From positions 1 to 33,759 of the forward strand of contig URGJ01000018.1 in the NCBI GenBank assembly GCA_900547445.1: 33,759 nucleotides of DNA, read 5' to 3'. The position numbers and the translations under genes were made by a program. The notes under the pieces are model-generated. The model searched no databases and was not told the DNA's origin. It saw only the letters and a list, made by a program, of their open reading frames with translations. Positions 1 to 7,744 of this stretch are shown piece after piece. This DNA comes from an uncultured Oscillospiraceae bacterium (lineage in GTDB: Bacteria > Bacillota > Clostridia > Oscillospirales > Acutalibacteraceae). Each line of letters begins with the position of its first letter. The first letter of the stretch is position 1.

Positions 1-14
1 ATTTCGGTTTCCGC

Positions 15-158
15 TTAATGAGGGGTTCTATACAACCCCCCCGCCGTTACGGCGGCGATAAAAAGAGTTATAAAGAGCGGACTTACAAGTATTCCCAAAC
101 TCAAAAACACCGCTACGATAAGCGCCATAACAACGCCCGATATAATTCTTGTTTTCAT
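15..158 (-). CDS. N-terminal fragment of a CdsA-like phosphatidate cytidylyltransferase, cut short near the window edge
   Basis: The 47-codon frame begins MKTRIISG, the usual N-terminus of CdsA, the membrane enzyme that makes CDP-diacylglycerol from phosphatidate and CTP. Hydrophobic segments follow at about residues 9-36. A GGAGGAG ribosome site lies 7-8 bases before the ATG, and the start is 3 bases after the uppS stop, matching the classic frr-uppS-cdsA order. The frame stops at 15-17, just after a run of seven C (36-42, seven G on the coding strand). Removing one G would keep the frame open to the window edge. Either the gene is frameshifted, or the base count in the run is wrong. A genuine 47-residue peptide is less likely. 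Identity rests on the N-terminus and gene order only. Confidence 0.55.
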   Translation of the reverse strand: MKTRIISGVVMALIVAVFLSLGILVSPLFITLFIAAVTAGGLYRTPH

Positions 159-161
159 AAG

Positions 162-878
162 CTAAACTCCTCCGAAACGGCGGTTGCGGCGGTTGTAGTC
201 CTCAATCGCCTTTTCCAAATGCTTTGGGGTAAAGTCGGGCCACAAAACATCCGAAAACCAGTACTCGGAATACGCCGACTGCCACAAAAGATAATTTGAG
301 GTGCGGTATTCGCCGCTGGGTCTTATAATAAAATCGGGGTCGGGCATACCGGCGGTGTAAAGCCGGTCGGAAATTGTCTGTTCGGTGATTTCGTCCATAG
401 GTACGCCGTCGGCAATGATTTTCTTTACAGCGTGGACTAATTCGTCCCTGCCGCCGTAGTTTATAGCAATGTTAAGCTTAAGCCCCGTCGCGTCCTTAGA
501 GCCGTCCTCGTCCTTCTTCATAAGCTCCTTTATATCCTCCGCAAGGGGAGCGGGGTCGCCTATGAACCTTACCTTGATATTCTCCTGCTTGAAGTTTTCC
601 GCGTCCTTTAAATAATCGCGCAAAAGGTTCATAATTCCCTCTACCTCTTCGGCAGGGCGTTTCCAGTTCTCGGTGGAAAAGGCGTAGACGGTCAGGTATT
701 CAAGCCCTATTTTATTGCAGTATCTGGCTATTGTCTTAAAGGTTTTAGCCCCCGAAACATGACCTGCCGAGCGGGGAAGTCCCCGTTTTTTAGCCCAGCG
801 GCCGTTGCCGTCCATAATTATGGCGATATGGCGCGGCAGAGGTCTTTCGGCAGGGCTTTTCTTTTTAAATAACGGCAA
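162..878 (-). CDS. uppS: Isoprenyl transferase (undecaprenyl diphosphate synthase)
   Basis: A cytosolic cis-prenyltransferase that condenses isopentenyl diphosphate units onto farnesyl diphosphate to make the C55 carrier for peptidoglycan and wall polymers. The 238 residues match the family length. The catalytic Asp23 sits in IAIIMDGNGRWA (18-29), followed by the KRGLPRSAGH substrate loop. YAFSTENW lies in the middle, and the C-terminal signature RPSGEYRTSNYLLWQSAYSE carries the Arg/Ser residues that bind the diphosphate. It has Pro where most members have Thr in the RTSGE motif, a mild variation. It is the third gene of pyrH-frr-uppS-cdsA, separated from frr by 172 bases that hold a large inverted repeat, so co-transcription passes through a strong potential hairpin. 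Confidence 0.96.
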   Translation of the reverse strand: MPLFKKKSPAERPLPRHIAIIMDGNGRWAKKRGLPRSAGHVSGAKTFKTIARYCNKIGLEYLTVYAFSTENWKRPAEEVEGIMNLLRDYLKDAENFKQENIKVRFIGDPAPLAEDIKELMKKDEDGSKDATGLKLNIAINYGGRDELVHAVKKIIADGVPMDEITEQTISDRLYTAGMPDPDFIIRPSGEYRTSNYLLWQSAYSEYWFSDVLWPDFTPKHLEKAIEDYNRRNRRFGGV

Positions 879-897
879 AAAATCACCAACCTTTTTT

Positions 898-1048
898 AAT
901 TCGTAATTCGTAATGCGTAATTCGTAATTAAGAAAAACATATTACGCATTGCGAAGAAGAATTAATTTGATTTAGTTTAATAGAATCGAAAAGCCGGTAA
1001 AAATCCGAAATACAATAATTACGAATTACGAATTGCGAATTGCGAATT
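898..1048. repeat. Inverted repeat with 33-bp arms built from heptad units, between frr and uppS
   Basis: The left arm (898-930) is four and a half copies of AATTCGT-like heptads ending AATTA. The right arm (1016-1048) is its reverse complement at 30 of 33 positions. About 85 bases separate the arms. On the minus strand the array begins 2 bases after the frr stop codon (1051-1053). In mRNA the arms could pair into a long hairpin between frr and uppS. The arrangement resembles a MITE-like or STRR-type repeat. No open reading frame or further promoter was recognised in the spacer. Confidence 0.85.
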
Positions 1049-1050
1049 GA

Positions 1051-1605
1051 TTAAATCTCCATTATTTCCTTTTCCTTAACCGCCGCAAGGGAGTCAATCT
1101 CCTTGCAGTACTTATCGGTAAGGTTTTGTATCTTCTTTTCGCCGTCGGCAACGTCGTCCTCGGTGATGGTGTTGTTCTTCTTAAGTGCCTTTAGCTTTTC
1201 AATCGCGTCTCTTCTGGTATTGCGTACCGCAACCTTGCTTTCCTCGGCGGTCTTGTGTACGTCCTTTACTATCTCCTTACGGCGCTCCTCGGTAAGAGGC
1301 GGGAAGGAAAGGCGGATAACCCTGCCGTCGTTCTGGGGGTTAATGCCGATGTCCGAGGTGAGTATCGCCTTTTCGATTTCCTTAAGAGTAGACGCGTCCC
1401 ACGGCTGAATCATAAGAATGCGCGGTTCGGGCACCGAAACCGCCGCCATCTGCTGAATGGGGGTGGGACAGCCGTAATAATCGACCGTAATGCGGTCGAG
1501 CACCGAAGCGTTGGCTCTGCCCGCTCTTATCGATTTATAGTCTCGCTCTAATACGCCGACCGTCTTGTTCATCTTTTCCTCGGTATTCTTTAAAAGCTCT
1601 TTCAT
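1051..1605 (-). CDS. frr: Ribosome recycling factor
   Basis: Splits the post-termination ribosome together with EF-G so that subunits can be reused. The 184 residues are the standard length. The N-terminal helix begins MKELLKNTEEKMNKTVGVLE, followed by the family segment SIRAGRANASVLD (about 25-37), the beta domain IQQMAAVSVPEPRILMIQPW, INPQNDGRVIRLSFPPLTEERR and the C-terminal long helices with VRNTRRDAIEKLK. It lies 28 bases downstream of pyrH in the same direction, the usual order in Firmicutes, and shares the pyrH promoter. A GGAGG-like site (GGAGGCAAC) precedes the ATG. A heptad repeat begins directly after its stop. No anomaly in the protein. Confidence 0.97.
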   Translation of the reverse strand: MKELLKNTEEKMNKTVGVLERDYKSIRAGRANASVLDRITVDYYGCPTPIQQMAAVSVPEPRILMIQPWDASTLKEIEKAILTSDIGINPQNDGRVIRLSFPPLTEERRKEIVKDVHKTAEESKVAVRNTRRDAIEKLKALKKNNTITEDDVADGEKKIQNLTDKYCKEIDSLAAVKEKEIMEI

Positions 1606-1633
1606 AAATGTTGCCTCCGTTCGTTTATTTTTA

Positions 1634-2338
1634 TTATTTTACTACTGTGCCTATCTGCTTACCCTTAGCCGCGTCAACAATGTTATGCGGATTGTTAAGG
1701 TTGAATACGAGAATTTCAATCCCGTTATCCATACAAAGGGAGGCGGCGGTGCTGTCCATAACGTGAAGTCCCTTTTGCAGTACGTCAAGGTGAGACAGCG
1801 TATCGAACTTCTTAGCGTCCGGATTGGTTTTCGGGTCGCTGTCGTAAACGCCGTCAACATTGGTCGCCTTGAATATAACGTCCGCCCCTATCTCGGCAGC
1901 ACGGAGAGCCGCGGCGGTATCGGTTGAGAAGAAGGGGTTGCCTGTGCCGCAGCCGAAGATTACTACTCTTCCCTTTTCGAGGTGGCGAACCGCCTTGTTC
2001 CTGATATAAGGCTCGGCAATCTGCCGCATTTCAATCGCGGTCTGAACGCGGGCGGTAACGCCCAGCTGCTCCAGCGCGTCCGCAAGCGCAAGGGAGTTAA
2101 TCGTGGTGGCGAGCATACCCATATGGTCGGCTCTTGTGCGGTCCATTTTACCACTTGAACGTCCGCGCCAGAAGTTGCCGCCGCCTACCACTATCGCTAC
2201 CTCTATTCCAAGTTGACAGCATTCCTTCACGCTTCCGCAAACCTCCAAAACCTTGTCAAAATCAATTCCTGTGCCCTTTTCTCCCGCGAGAACCTCTCCG
2301 CTAAGCTTTAACAGTATACGTTTGTAAACAGGTTTCAT
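1634..2338 (-). CDS. pyrH: UMP kinase
   Basis: Phosphorylates UMP to UDP with ATP; a hexameric member of the amino-acid kinase family, unrelated to eukaryotic UMP/CMP kinases. The 234 residues match bacterial PyrH. The phosphate-binding motif KLSGE is at 11-15, GGGNFWRG at 52-59, the uridine-site segment DHMGMLAT follows, then GTGNPFFSTDTAAALRAAEI and the C-terminal DNGIEILVFN. It is first in pyrH-frr-uppS. The rpsB-tsf genes that usually precede it are absent; instead a divergent small alarmone synthetase lies upstream. Its own strong promoter is at 2383-2411. It consumes the UMP made by the operon at 21679-31488, on the opposite strand of this window. Confidence 0.97.
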   Translation of the reverse strand: MKPVYKRILLKLSGEVLAGEKGTGIDFDKVLEVCGSVKECCQLGIEVAIVVGGGNFWRGRSSGKMDRTRADHMGMLATTINSLALADALEQLGVTARVQTAIEMRQIAEPYIRNKAVRHLEKGRVVIFGCGTGNPFFSTDTAAALRAAEIGADVIFKATNVDGVYDSDPKTNPDAKKFDTLSHLDVLQKGLHVMDSTAASLCMDNGIEILVFNLNNPHNIVDAAKGKQIGTVVK

Positions 2339-2382
2339 CTGCTTTCTCCAATCCGCCTAAAGGCCTATATATTATCTAATAT

Positions 2383-2411
2383 ATTTTACAATATACCGTC
2401 CTTAAAGTCAA
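2383..2411 (-). promoter_or_regulatory. Predicted sigma-A promoter of pyrH-frr-uppS
   Basis: On the minus strand TTGACT (2411-2406), a 17-base spacer and TAAAAT (2388-2383) lie about 45 bases before the pyrH start. Both boxes are close to consensus and the spacing is ideal. Confidence 0.75.
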
Positions 2412-2547
2412 TTCAAAATACCGCCTTTTTTAAAAAGTAAAGGTTTGGGAATATAATTTTCAAAAAATTCAAAAAAAGGTATAAAATGTGTGGTATTATA
2501 TTTTTATATATGTTTGATGTTTTAATATCTAAACGGAGTGAACAAAA

Positions 2548-3234
2548 ATGGTAGAAATAAAGGACATTAAGGCAAAGGAGCTAATAGCCCGCAAAAGCGA
2601 GATTATAGAACAGACCCGTCCCTTTGCCGAGCTTATGATGCGCTATAACTGTGCTATGCTTGAGGTCAAGACAAAGCTTGATGTGCTTAACAAACAACTT
2701 TCGCTCGAAAACGACCGCAACCCGTTCGAGTCCATAAGCTGCCGCATTAAATCTGTTCCCAGCATTGTGGAAAAGCTTAGCCGCAAGGGGTATGAGCTTA
2801 CCGCCGAAAGTATTGAAAAAAATCTTAACGACGTCGCGGGGATTAGGGTAATCTGCTCCTTTCCCGACGATATTTATATTCTGGCGGACAGGCTATGCTC
2901 CCAGGACGATATACGCCTTATCGAACAAAAGGACTACATAAAAAATCCCAAGCCCAACGGCTACAGAAGTCTTCACCTGATAGTCGAAATTCCGATATTT
3001 TTAATGGACGAAAAGAAGCTTATGCGGGTAGAGGTGCAGTTCCGCACTATAGCAATGGATTTTTGGGCAAGCCTTGAACACAAGCTTAAATATAAGAAGA
3101 ATATTGAAACCGACCTTGAGGAAATCTCCGCCGAGCTTAAAACCTGCGCCGACGAGATAAGCCGGCTTGACAACAAAATGCAGCAGATACATAAGAAAAT
3201 CGACAGTAAGACTGCCGAGACAAACGAAAAATAG
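2548..3234 (+). CDS. Small alarmone synthetase, RelQ/RelP-type GTP pyrophosphokinase
   Basis: Transfers pyrophosphate from ATP to GDP or GTP to make (p)ppGpp. The 228 residues contain only the RelA/SpoT synthetase domain, with no HD hydrolase, TGS or ACT domain, so it is a stand-alone small synthetase. Visible motifs are SCRIKSVPSIVEKLSRKG (64-81; ATP-binding Arg/Lys), NDVAGIRV (94-101; catalytic-core Asp95), KDYIKNPKPNGYRSLHL (128-144) and EVQFRTIAMDFWASLEHK (162-179; Glu162, Gln164). The last ~45 residues are charged helix, likely for oligomerisation as in RelQ. It starts after GGAGTG. It lies divergent from pyrH and 63 bases before lepA, which has its own promoter. RelQ and RelP cannot be told apart by eye. 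Confidence 0.92.
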   Translation: MVEIKDIKAKELIARKSEIIEQTRPFAELMMRYNCAMLEVKTKLDVLNKQLSLENDRNPFESISCRIKSVPSIVEKLSRKGYELTAESIEKNLNDVAGIRVICSFPDDIYILADRLCSQDDIRLIEQKDYIKNPKPNGYRSLHLIVEIPIFLMDEKKLMRVEVQFRTIAMDFWASLEHKLKYKKNIETDLEEISAELKTCADEISRLDNKMQQIHKKIDSKTAETNEK

Positions 3235-3235
3235 A

Positions 3236-3264
3236 TTGCAAAAGAATTTTTATTGTAATATAAT
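3236..3264 (+). promoter_or_regulatory. Predicted promoter of lepA
   Basis: TTGCAA (3236-3241), a 17-base spacer and a perfect TATAAT (3259-3264) lie 34 bases before the lepA start, immediately after the stop of the alarmone synthetase gene. Confidence 0.75.
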
Positions 3265-3297
3265 AGATTTAAATAATTTTTATGAGGAGAGAAAGAA

Positions 3298-5103
3298 TTG
3301 TCCTTTCCGCTTGAAAATATAAGAAATTTTTGCATTGTCGCCCATATTGACCACGGCAAGTCCACCTTGGCAGACAGGCTTCTGGAGCTTACTCAGTCGG
3401 TCGCCGAGCGGGATATGGAGGAACAGCTTTTAGACAGTATGGACTTAGAGCGCGAACGCGGCATTACCATAAAGGCGCACGCGGTCACCCTTTACTACAA
3501 GGCGAAAGACGGCAAGGAATACGAGCTTAACCTAATCGACACCCCGGGTCACGTCGACTTTAATTACGAGGTTTCCCGCTCCCTCGCCGCCTGCGAGGGA
3601 GCAGTACTTGTGGTGGACGCGTCGCAGGGGATTGAGGCGCAGACCCTTGCCAACACCTATTTGGCGGTTGACCACGGGCTTGAAATTCTGCCGGTTATAA
3701 ACAAAATCGACCTGCCCTCCGCCGAGCCCGAGCGCGTAAAGGCGGAGATTGAGGATGTTATAGGCATACCCGCCGACACAGCGCCTATGATTTCGGCTAA
3801 AACCGGGCTTAATGTCGAGGAGGTATTAGAGCGCATTGTAACCGATATTCCCGCCCCCAAGGGGGATGTAAACGCCCCGCTTACCGCGCTGGTTTTCGAC
3901 TCTTATTATGACCCGTACAAGGGGGTTGTGGTATATTTCCGCGTTATGAGCGGAAGGCTTAAAACAGGCGATAAAATCCGTATGATGGGCTCGTGTGCGG
4001 ATTTCGACACGGTAGAAATAGGCAGAAAGCGTGCAACCTCAATGGAGCCCTGCGATGTGCTGGAGGCAGGCGAGGTAGGCTATCTTACCGCCTCCATTAA
4101 GACCGTAAACGAAGCGCGGGTGGGCGACACCGTGACCTTGGCAGAAAATCCCGCAAAGCAGCCGCTTGAGGGCTACCGCAAGGTAAACCCCGTGGTTTTC
4201 TGCGGAATATACCCCGCAGACGGCGCAAAATACCCGGACCTTCGCGACGCGCTTGAAAAATTAAGCCTTAACGACGCATCCCTGCTCTTTGAGCCTGAAA
4301 GCTCAACGGCGCTGGGCTTCGGCTTCCGCTGCGGCTTTTTGGGACTGCTTCATATGGAGATTATCGAGGAGCGCTTGGAGCGCGAATATAATTTAGACCT
4401 TGTAACCACCGCACCGAGCGTGGAATATAAATTTGTGCTTACAAACGGCGAGACCGTGACGGTCGACAACCCGACAAACTACCCCGACCCTGCGGTTATC
4501 GCCGAGGCGTTGGAGCCTGTCGCCGATGTGCATATCTACAGCCCGAGCGAATTTGTGGGGGCGATTATGCAGCTATGTGAAGAGCGGCGCGGGGTTTACA
4601 CCGATATGAAGTATATGGGTGACCGCGTGGATATTCACTACGTTATGCCTATGGGCGAGATTGTGTACGACTTTTTTGACGCCTTAAAGTCCCGCACAAA
4701 GGGCTACGCCAGCTACGACTACGAGGCAAAGGGCTATGAAAAGTCAAAGCTTGTCAAGCTTGACGTAATGCTGGCGGGTGACGTTGTGGATGCGCTTTCG
4801 TTCATAGTTCGCTCGGACAATGCCTACAATAGGGCGCGTAAAATCGCCGAAAAGCTAAAAGACTATATCCCGAGACAGCTTTTCGAGGTGCCCATTCAGG
4901 TCGCGGTTTCGGGAAAGATTATCGCCCGCGAGACCGTAAAGGCGCTACGCAAAGATGTGCTTGCAAAGTGCTACGGCGGCGATATAACACGAAAGAAAAA
5001 GCTGCTTGAAAAGCAGAAAGAGGGCAAAAAGCGTATGCGCCGCTTAGGCACGGTCGAGGTGCCGCAGGAGGCGTTTATGGCGGTACTTAAATTAGATGAA
5101 TAA
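3298..5103 (+). CDS. lepA: Elongation factor 4 (LepA), ribosome-associated GTPase
   Basis: A translational GTPase that acts on stalled or assembling 30S/70S ribosomes. The 601 residues match the family. G1 is AHIDHGKST (15-23), then the switch I region RERGITIKAHAVTL, G3 DTPGHVDF, G4 NKIDLPSA and G5 SAKTG. The LepA-specific C-terminal domain ends with the conserved basic stretch around TRKKKLLEKQKEGKKRMR and VEVPQEAF. The start is TTG at 3298, set by GAGGAGAG (3284-3291) at good spacing; MSFPLENIRNFCIVAHIDHG is the normal N-terminus. It ends inside the upstream region of the next gene, so lepA and the carboxypeptidase are probably one transcript. Confidence 0.97.
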   Translation: MSFPLENIRNFCIVAHIDHGKSTLADRLLELTQSVAERDMEEQLLDSMDLERERGITIKAHAVTLYYKAKDGKEYELNLIDTPGHVDFNYEVSRSLAACEGAVLVVDASQGIEAQTLANTYLAVDHGLEILPVINKIDLPSAEPERVKAEIEDVIGIPADTAPMISAKTGLNVEEVLERIVTDIPAPKGDVNAPLTALVFDSYYDPYKGVVVYFRVMSGRLKTGDKIRMMGSCADFDTVEIGRKRATSMEPCDVLEAGEVGYLTASIKTVNEARVGDTVTLAENPAKQPLEGYRKVNPVVFCGIYPADGAKYPDLRDALEKLSLNDASLLFEPESSTALGFGFRCGFLGLLHMEIIEERLEREYNLDLVTTAPSVEYKFVLTNGETVTVDNPTNYPDPAVIAEALEPVADVHIYSPSEFVGAIMQLCEERRGVYTDMKYMGDRVDIHYVMPMGEIVYDFFDALKSRTKGYASYDYEAKGYEKSKLVKLDVMLAGDVVDALSFIVRSDNAYNRARKIAEKLKDYIPRQLFEVPIQVAVSGKIIARETVKALRKDVLAKCYGGDITRKKKLLEKQKEGKKRMRRLGTVEVPQEAFMAVLKLDE

Positions 5104-5119
5104 TAACAGGAGAACGGAT

Positions 5120-5953
5120 ATGACTAAGGCTCAGCGACATAAAGCAATTGTGCGGCGCAGAATTTTTGTTTCAGTTTGCGCCGTGATATTGGCGGCGGTT
5201 ATACTGCTTATCGCCTTTGCGGTAAAGGCGGTAATTTCGGGCGGCGAAAAGGACAACACCCCGTCCGACACAAGCGGTCTCCAAAGCGGGAGCGTATCGA
5301 ACGTTTCGGATGTTTCTTCTGAGGAGTCCTCCGTACCGAGCTACCCCGCCGCAGGACCTAATGGTCTTGACGCTAATTACAGCAATCTTTTGCTTGTAAA
5401 CGGTGAAAATCCCCTGCCCGAGGATTATGATTACGAGGGCAATTTAACCACAATTCCCGATAATTATATCAACGGCTCGCTAAAGCAGATAGACAAAAAT
5501 GTTTGGCCATATATGAAAGCGATGATTGACGCGGCTTGGGCGGACGGTGTGAAATTATACGTTTGGTCTCCCTACCGCTCCTACGATACGCAGAATATGC
5601 TCTTTCAGAAGCAGGTAAACCGCCGTATTCAAAGCGGCACCCCTGCTGACAAGGCGGAGGCTGAGGCGGCAACGGTCGTCGCAAGACCGGGCACAAGCGA
5701 GCATCACACGGGACTTGCCGCCGACTTTAATATGGCGGACGATAAGTTTGAAACTACCGAGATGTATAGGTGGATGCAGGAGCACGCCGCGGATTACGGC
5801 TTTATTATGCGCTACAGCGGCGAGAAACAGTCGGTTACGGGGGTAATTCACGAGTCGTGGCATTACCGCTTTGTCGGTATCAACACCGCAAAGGAAATGA
5901 ACAGGCTTGATATGTGCCTTGAGGAATATGTGGAATACCTTAATAAGCAATAA
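5120..5953 (+). CDS. Membrane-anchored D-alanyl-D-alanine carboxypeptidase, VanY/LAS family
   Basis: A zinc peptidase predicted to trim the terminal D-Ala of peptidoglycan pentapeptides outside the cell. From the chosen start it has 277 residues: a basic N-tail, one transmembrane helix (about 14-38), a Ser/Asp/Glu-rich linker (to ~85) and a VanY domain. The metal site is seen as SEHHTGLAAD (Ser193, His195, Asp202) and ESWHYRFVG (Glu245, His248), with SPYRSYDTQ upstream, the normal LAS set. An in-frame ATG at 5096 overlaps lepA, but AGGAGA (5108-5113) fits the ATG at 5120 better, and the sequence before it is not signal-like. No vanA-type genes are nearby, so a role in vancomycin resistance is not indicated. 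Confidence 0.9.
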   Translation: MTKAQRHKAIVRRRIFVSVCAVILAAVILLIAFAVKAVISGGEKDNTPSDTSGLQSGSVSNVSDVSSEESSVPSYPAAGPNGLDANYSNLLLVNGENPLPEDYDYEGNLTTIPDNYINGSLKQIDKNVWPYMKAMIDAAWADGVKLYVWSPYRSYDTQNMLFQKQVNRRIQSGTPADKAEAEAATVVARPGTSEHHTGLAADFNMADDKFETTEMYRWMQEHAADYGFIMRYSGEKQSVTGVIHESWHYRFVGINTAKEMNRLDMCLEEYVEYLNKQ

Positions 5954-5956
5954 ACC

Positions 5957-6009
5957 AAGGCGGAGCGGACGCAATAAACTCGCCCTTGCGCTCCGCCTTA
6001 AAATTTTTT
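5957..6009 (+). terminator. Intrinsic terminator after the carboxypeptidase gene
   Basis: A perfect 11-bp stem (5957-5967 with 5989-5999), a 21-base loop and then AAAATTTTTT. It closes the lepA-carboxypeptidase unit. Confidence 0.8.
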
Positions 6010-6019
6010 CAAAAAATCC

Positions 6020-6048
6020 TTGCTATTTTGCTTTTTATATGTTAATAT
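6020..6048 (+). promoter_or_regulatory. Predicted promoter of tRNA-Ala
   Basis: TTGCTA (6020-6025), 17 bases, TAATAT (6043-6048), ending 11 bases before the mature tRNA 5' end. Confidence 0.65.
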
Positions 6049-6059
6049 AGTTTTTGTTC

Positions 6060-6135
<76 letters not shown>

Positions 6136-6139
6136 ACCG

Positions 6140-6181
6140 AGTGCCTCGGTACGCAAACGCGTGCTGAGGTACTTCTTTTTT
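6140..6181 (+). terminator. Intrinsic terminator of tRNA-Ala
   Basis: A 15-bp stem with three G-U pairs (6140-6154 with 6160-6174) is followed by TCTTTTTT. It starts 5 bases after the tRNA CCA. Confidence 0.8.
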
Positions 6182-6201
6182 GCACTTTTTCGCTCGTGTT
6201 C

Positions 6202-6228
6202 AAAAAAAAGCCGCTTATAAAGCGGCTT
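6202..6228 (-). terminator. Intrinsic terminator of tRNA-Gly
   Basis: On the minus strand an 8-bp perfect stem (6228-6221 with 6215-6208) with loop TTATA is followed by a run of T (A-run 6202-6209 on the plus strand). It lies just downstream of tRNA-Gly. Confidence 0.8.
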
Positions 6229-6234
6229 AATCAT

Positions 6235-6308
6235 TGGAGCGGATAATGGGAGTCGAACCCACCTATTCAGCTTGGGAAGCTAATGTTCTACCGATAAACT
6301 ATATCCGC
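6235..6308 (-). tRNA. tRNA-Gly (anticodon CCC)
   Basis: A 74-base cloverleaf with encoded CCA on the minus strand. The acceptor GCGGATA/TATCCGC is perfect, the D-arm is GTTT...GAAC, the anticodon stem TTAGC/GCTGA encloses TTCCCAA (CCC), the variable loop has 4 bases and the T-arm is GTGGG-TTCGACT-CCCAT. It runs toward tRNA-Ala, with back-to-back terminators between them. Confidence 0.95.
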
Positions 6309-6318
6309 ATTTTTTTAT

Positions 6319-6347
6319 ATTATATCACATTATTTCTCTGTTTTCAA
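6319..6347 (-). promoter_or_regulatory. Predicted promoter of tRNA-Gly
   Basis: On the minus strand TTGAAA (6347-6342), a 17-base spacer and a perfect TATAAT (6324-6319), 10 bases before the tRNA. Confidence 0.75.
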
Positions 6348-6406
6348 GCGTTAATAACAGGTTGATAAAAAATATAATTTACAATTTATTCACCCTCGGA
6401 AGTGCT

Positions 6407-6450
6407 AAATAAGTGCGCTTTCTTCCAAATCGGAAAGCGCACTTATTTTT
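6407..6450 (-). terminator. Terminator downstream of the galactokinase-like gene
   Basis: A perfect 16-bp stem (6407-6422 with 6433-6448) with a 10-base loop and T-rich flanks. The better T-run is on the plus strand, so it may work in both directions; for the ackA-galK transcript it begins a few bases after the stop codon. Confidence 0.7.
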
Positions 6451-6454
6451 TGTA

Positions 6455-7726
6455 TTATTTAATTTCATAACCGCCGACGGGACGGATATTAAGCACACAG
6501 CAAGAGCCGCCGCCGAAGACCTTTTCAATCATTTCCTTGTAGCTGTTAAGCCGTTCAGTAGGGATATAGCACTGGATTGTGCCCGCAAAGCCGCCACCGT
6601 GAACCCTGCACGCGCCCTTACCGCCTAAAAACTGCTTTGTTAGCGCAATCGCCAACGGAAGCCCCTGCTCGGCAGCATTGGAGTTAGAATAAAGATTTTG
6701 CAGATAATCGTAGGAGGATTCGCCCGACTCGTTTACAAGCTTTAAAAATTCCTCGAAATTTCCCGCTTTAAGCGCGGCTTTCTGACCCTCTACCCTTCTT
6801 TGCTCGTTAAAAAAATGGAATGTCCGAAGCACCGCGCGGTCGCCGCAGGTCCTGCGAAGAGAAGCGAGAGAGGAATAAAATTTATCCTCGTCCGCGTCAC
6901 GCAGAAAATCTACTCCTAACGCGTTGCTTACCTTTTTGCACTCTACGGTGATGTCCGCGTAGTCCTGAGTTAAATCGGCGTGATTGCCGCCCGTATCAAC
7001 AACGCAGAGGGTGTATCCGAACGAATGAATATCAAGGTTGATTTTTTCGGTGATCGGATTTTCCGGGTCGTGGAAATCAGCGTAGGTAAAGCCGCCTAAT
7101 GAGCTTGCCATCTGGTCAAGCAGACCGCAGGGCTTGCCGAAATATTCGCGCTCGGCATACTGTCCGATTTTGGCAACCGTAATCTCGTCCGCCTTATTTT
7201 CAAAGAACATACCGTTTATAATCGTGCCGACAAGCACCTCGAACGCCGCCGAGGAGGAAAGTCCCGAGCCTTTTAAAACATTAGAGGTTGTATAAGCGTT
7301 AAAACCCGAAACGGGAACGCCGAGCGCCTTAAAACGGGCGCATACGCCGCGGATAAGCGCCGAAGCTCTTCCGCTTTCCGCAGGATTAATTTCGGTGTCT
7401 GCAATATCAATAACATCCATATCGTAGCCCTCTGACTTGATACGGATTTTGCCGTCTGTGTTTGGTGAGACGACGGCTATAACGTCAAGATTTACGCCGC
7501 CCGCCAAGACGCAGCCGTGCTGGTGGTCGGTGTGGTTGCCGCCTATCTCGGTCCTTCCGGGGGCGGAGAAAAGACGGATACCGTCCTCCTCCTTATAAAG
7601 CCCCTTAAAGCTGTCGCAAGCCTTTAAATAGCGTTCGCGCGCCGATTTTGCGCAGCTGTAAAGCATAGAAAAGCTATCGTCAAAGCCGCCGTTTTGTATT
7701 TTGCTTTTAATCTCGGTGAGAGTCAT
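6455..7726 (-). CDS. galK: Galactokinase-like GHMP sugar kinase with a variant sugar-binding motif
   Basis: A GHMP-fold kinase that most likely phosphorylates galactose, or a related sugar, at C1 with ATP. The 423 residues are slightly longer than E. coli GalK. The N-terminal galactokinase motif is GRTEIGGNHTDHQHG (57-71), the phosphate-binding motif LKGSGLSSSA is at 151-160, the catalytic base is Asp204 in GLLDQMAS, and motif III reads GACRVHGGGFAGTIQCYIP. In well-studied galactokinases the first motif is GRVNLIGEHTDY; here the Glu of GEH is Asn and the Tyr is His, so the sugar contacts differ. There is no galT or galE beside it. It lies 18 bases after ackA and is probably co-transcribed with it; CCGGAGG precedes the ATG. 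Confidence 0.8.
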   Translation of the reverse strand: MTLTEIKSKIQNGGFDDSFSMLYSCAKSARERYLKACDSFKGLYKEEDGIRLFSAPGRTEIGGNHTDHQHGCVLAGGVNLDVIAVVSPNTDGKIRIKSEGYDMDVIDIADTEINPAESGRASALIRGVCARFKALGVPVSGFNAYTTSNVLKGSGLSSSAAFEVLVGTIINGMFFENKADEITVAKIGQYAEREYFGKPCGLLDQMASSLGGFTYADFHDPENPITEKINLDIHSFGYTLCVVDTGGNHADLTQDYADITVECKKVSNALGVDFLRDADEDKFYSSLASLRRTCGDRAVLRTFHFFNEQRRVEGQKAALKAGNFEEFLKLVNESGESSYDYLQNLYSNSNAAEQGLPLAIALTKQFLGGKGACRVHGGGFAGTIQCYIPTERLNSYKEMIEKVFGGGSCCVLNIRPVGGYEIK

Positions 7727-7744
7727 TTAAAAACCTCCGGAAAT

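Noticed and set aside
18..299. Plus-strand frame of 93 codons at the left edge
   Set aside because: It runs antisense through the cdsA start and the end of uppS with no ribosome site.
898..1048. CRISPR array, because of repeated short units
   Set aside because: Units are 7 bases with no spacers of regular length and there are no cas genes in the window.
2452..2499. Promoter of the alarmone synthetase gene
   Set aside because: Several TATAAT-like boxes occur (2452, 2480, 2494) in very AT-rich sequence, but none has a good -35, so no single site could be chosen.
5120..5953. Vancomycin resistance gene vanY
   Set aside because: Only the LAS carboxypeptidase domain is shared. No vanHAX or vanRS genes are nearby, so a housekeeping peptidoglycan role is more likely.
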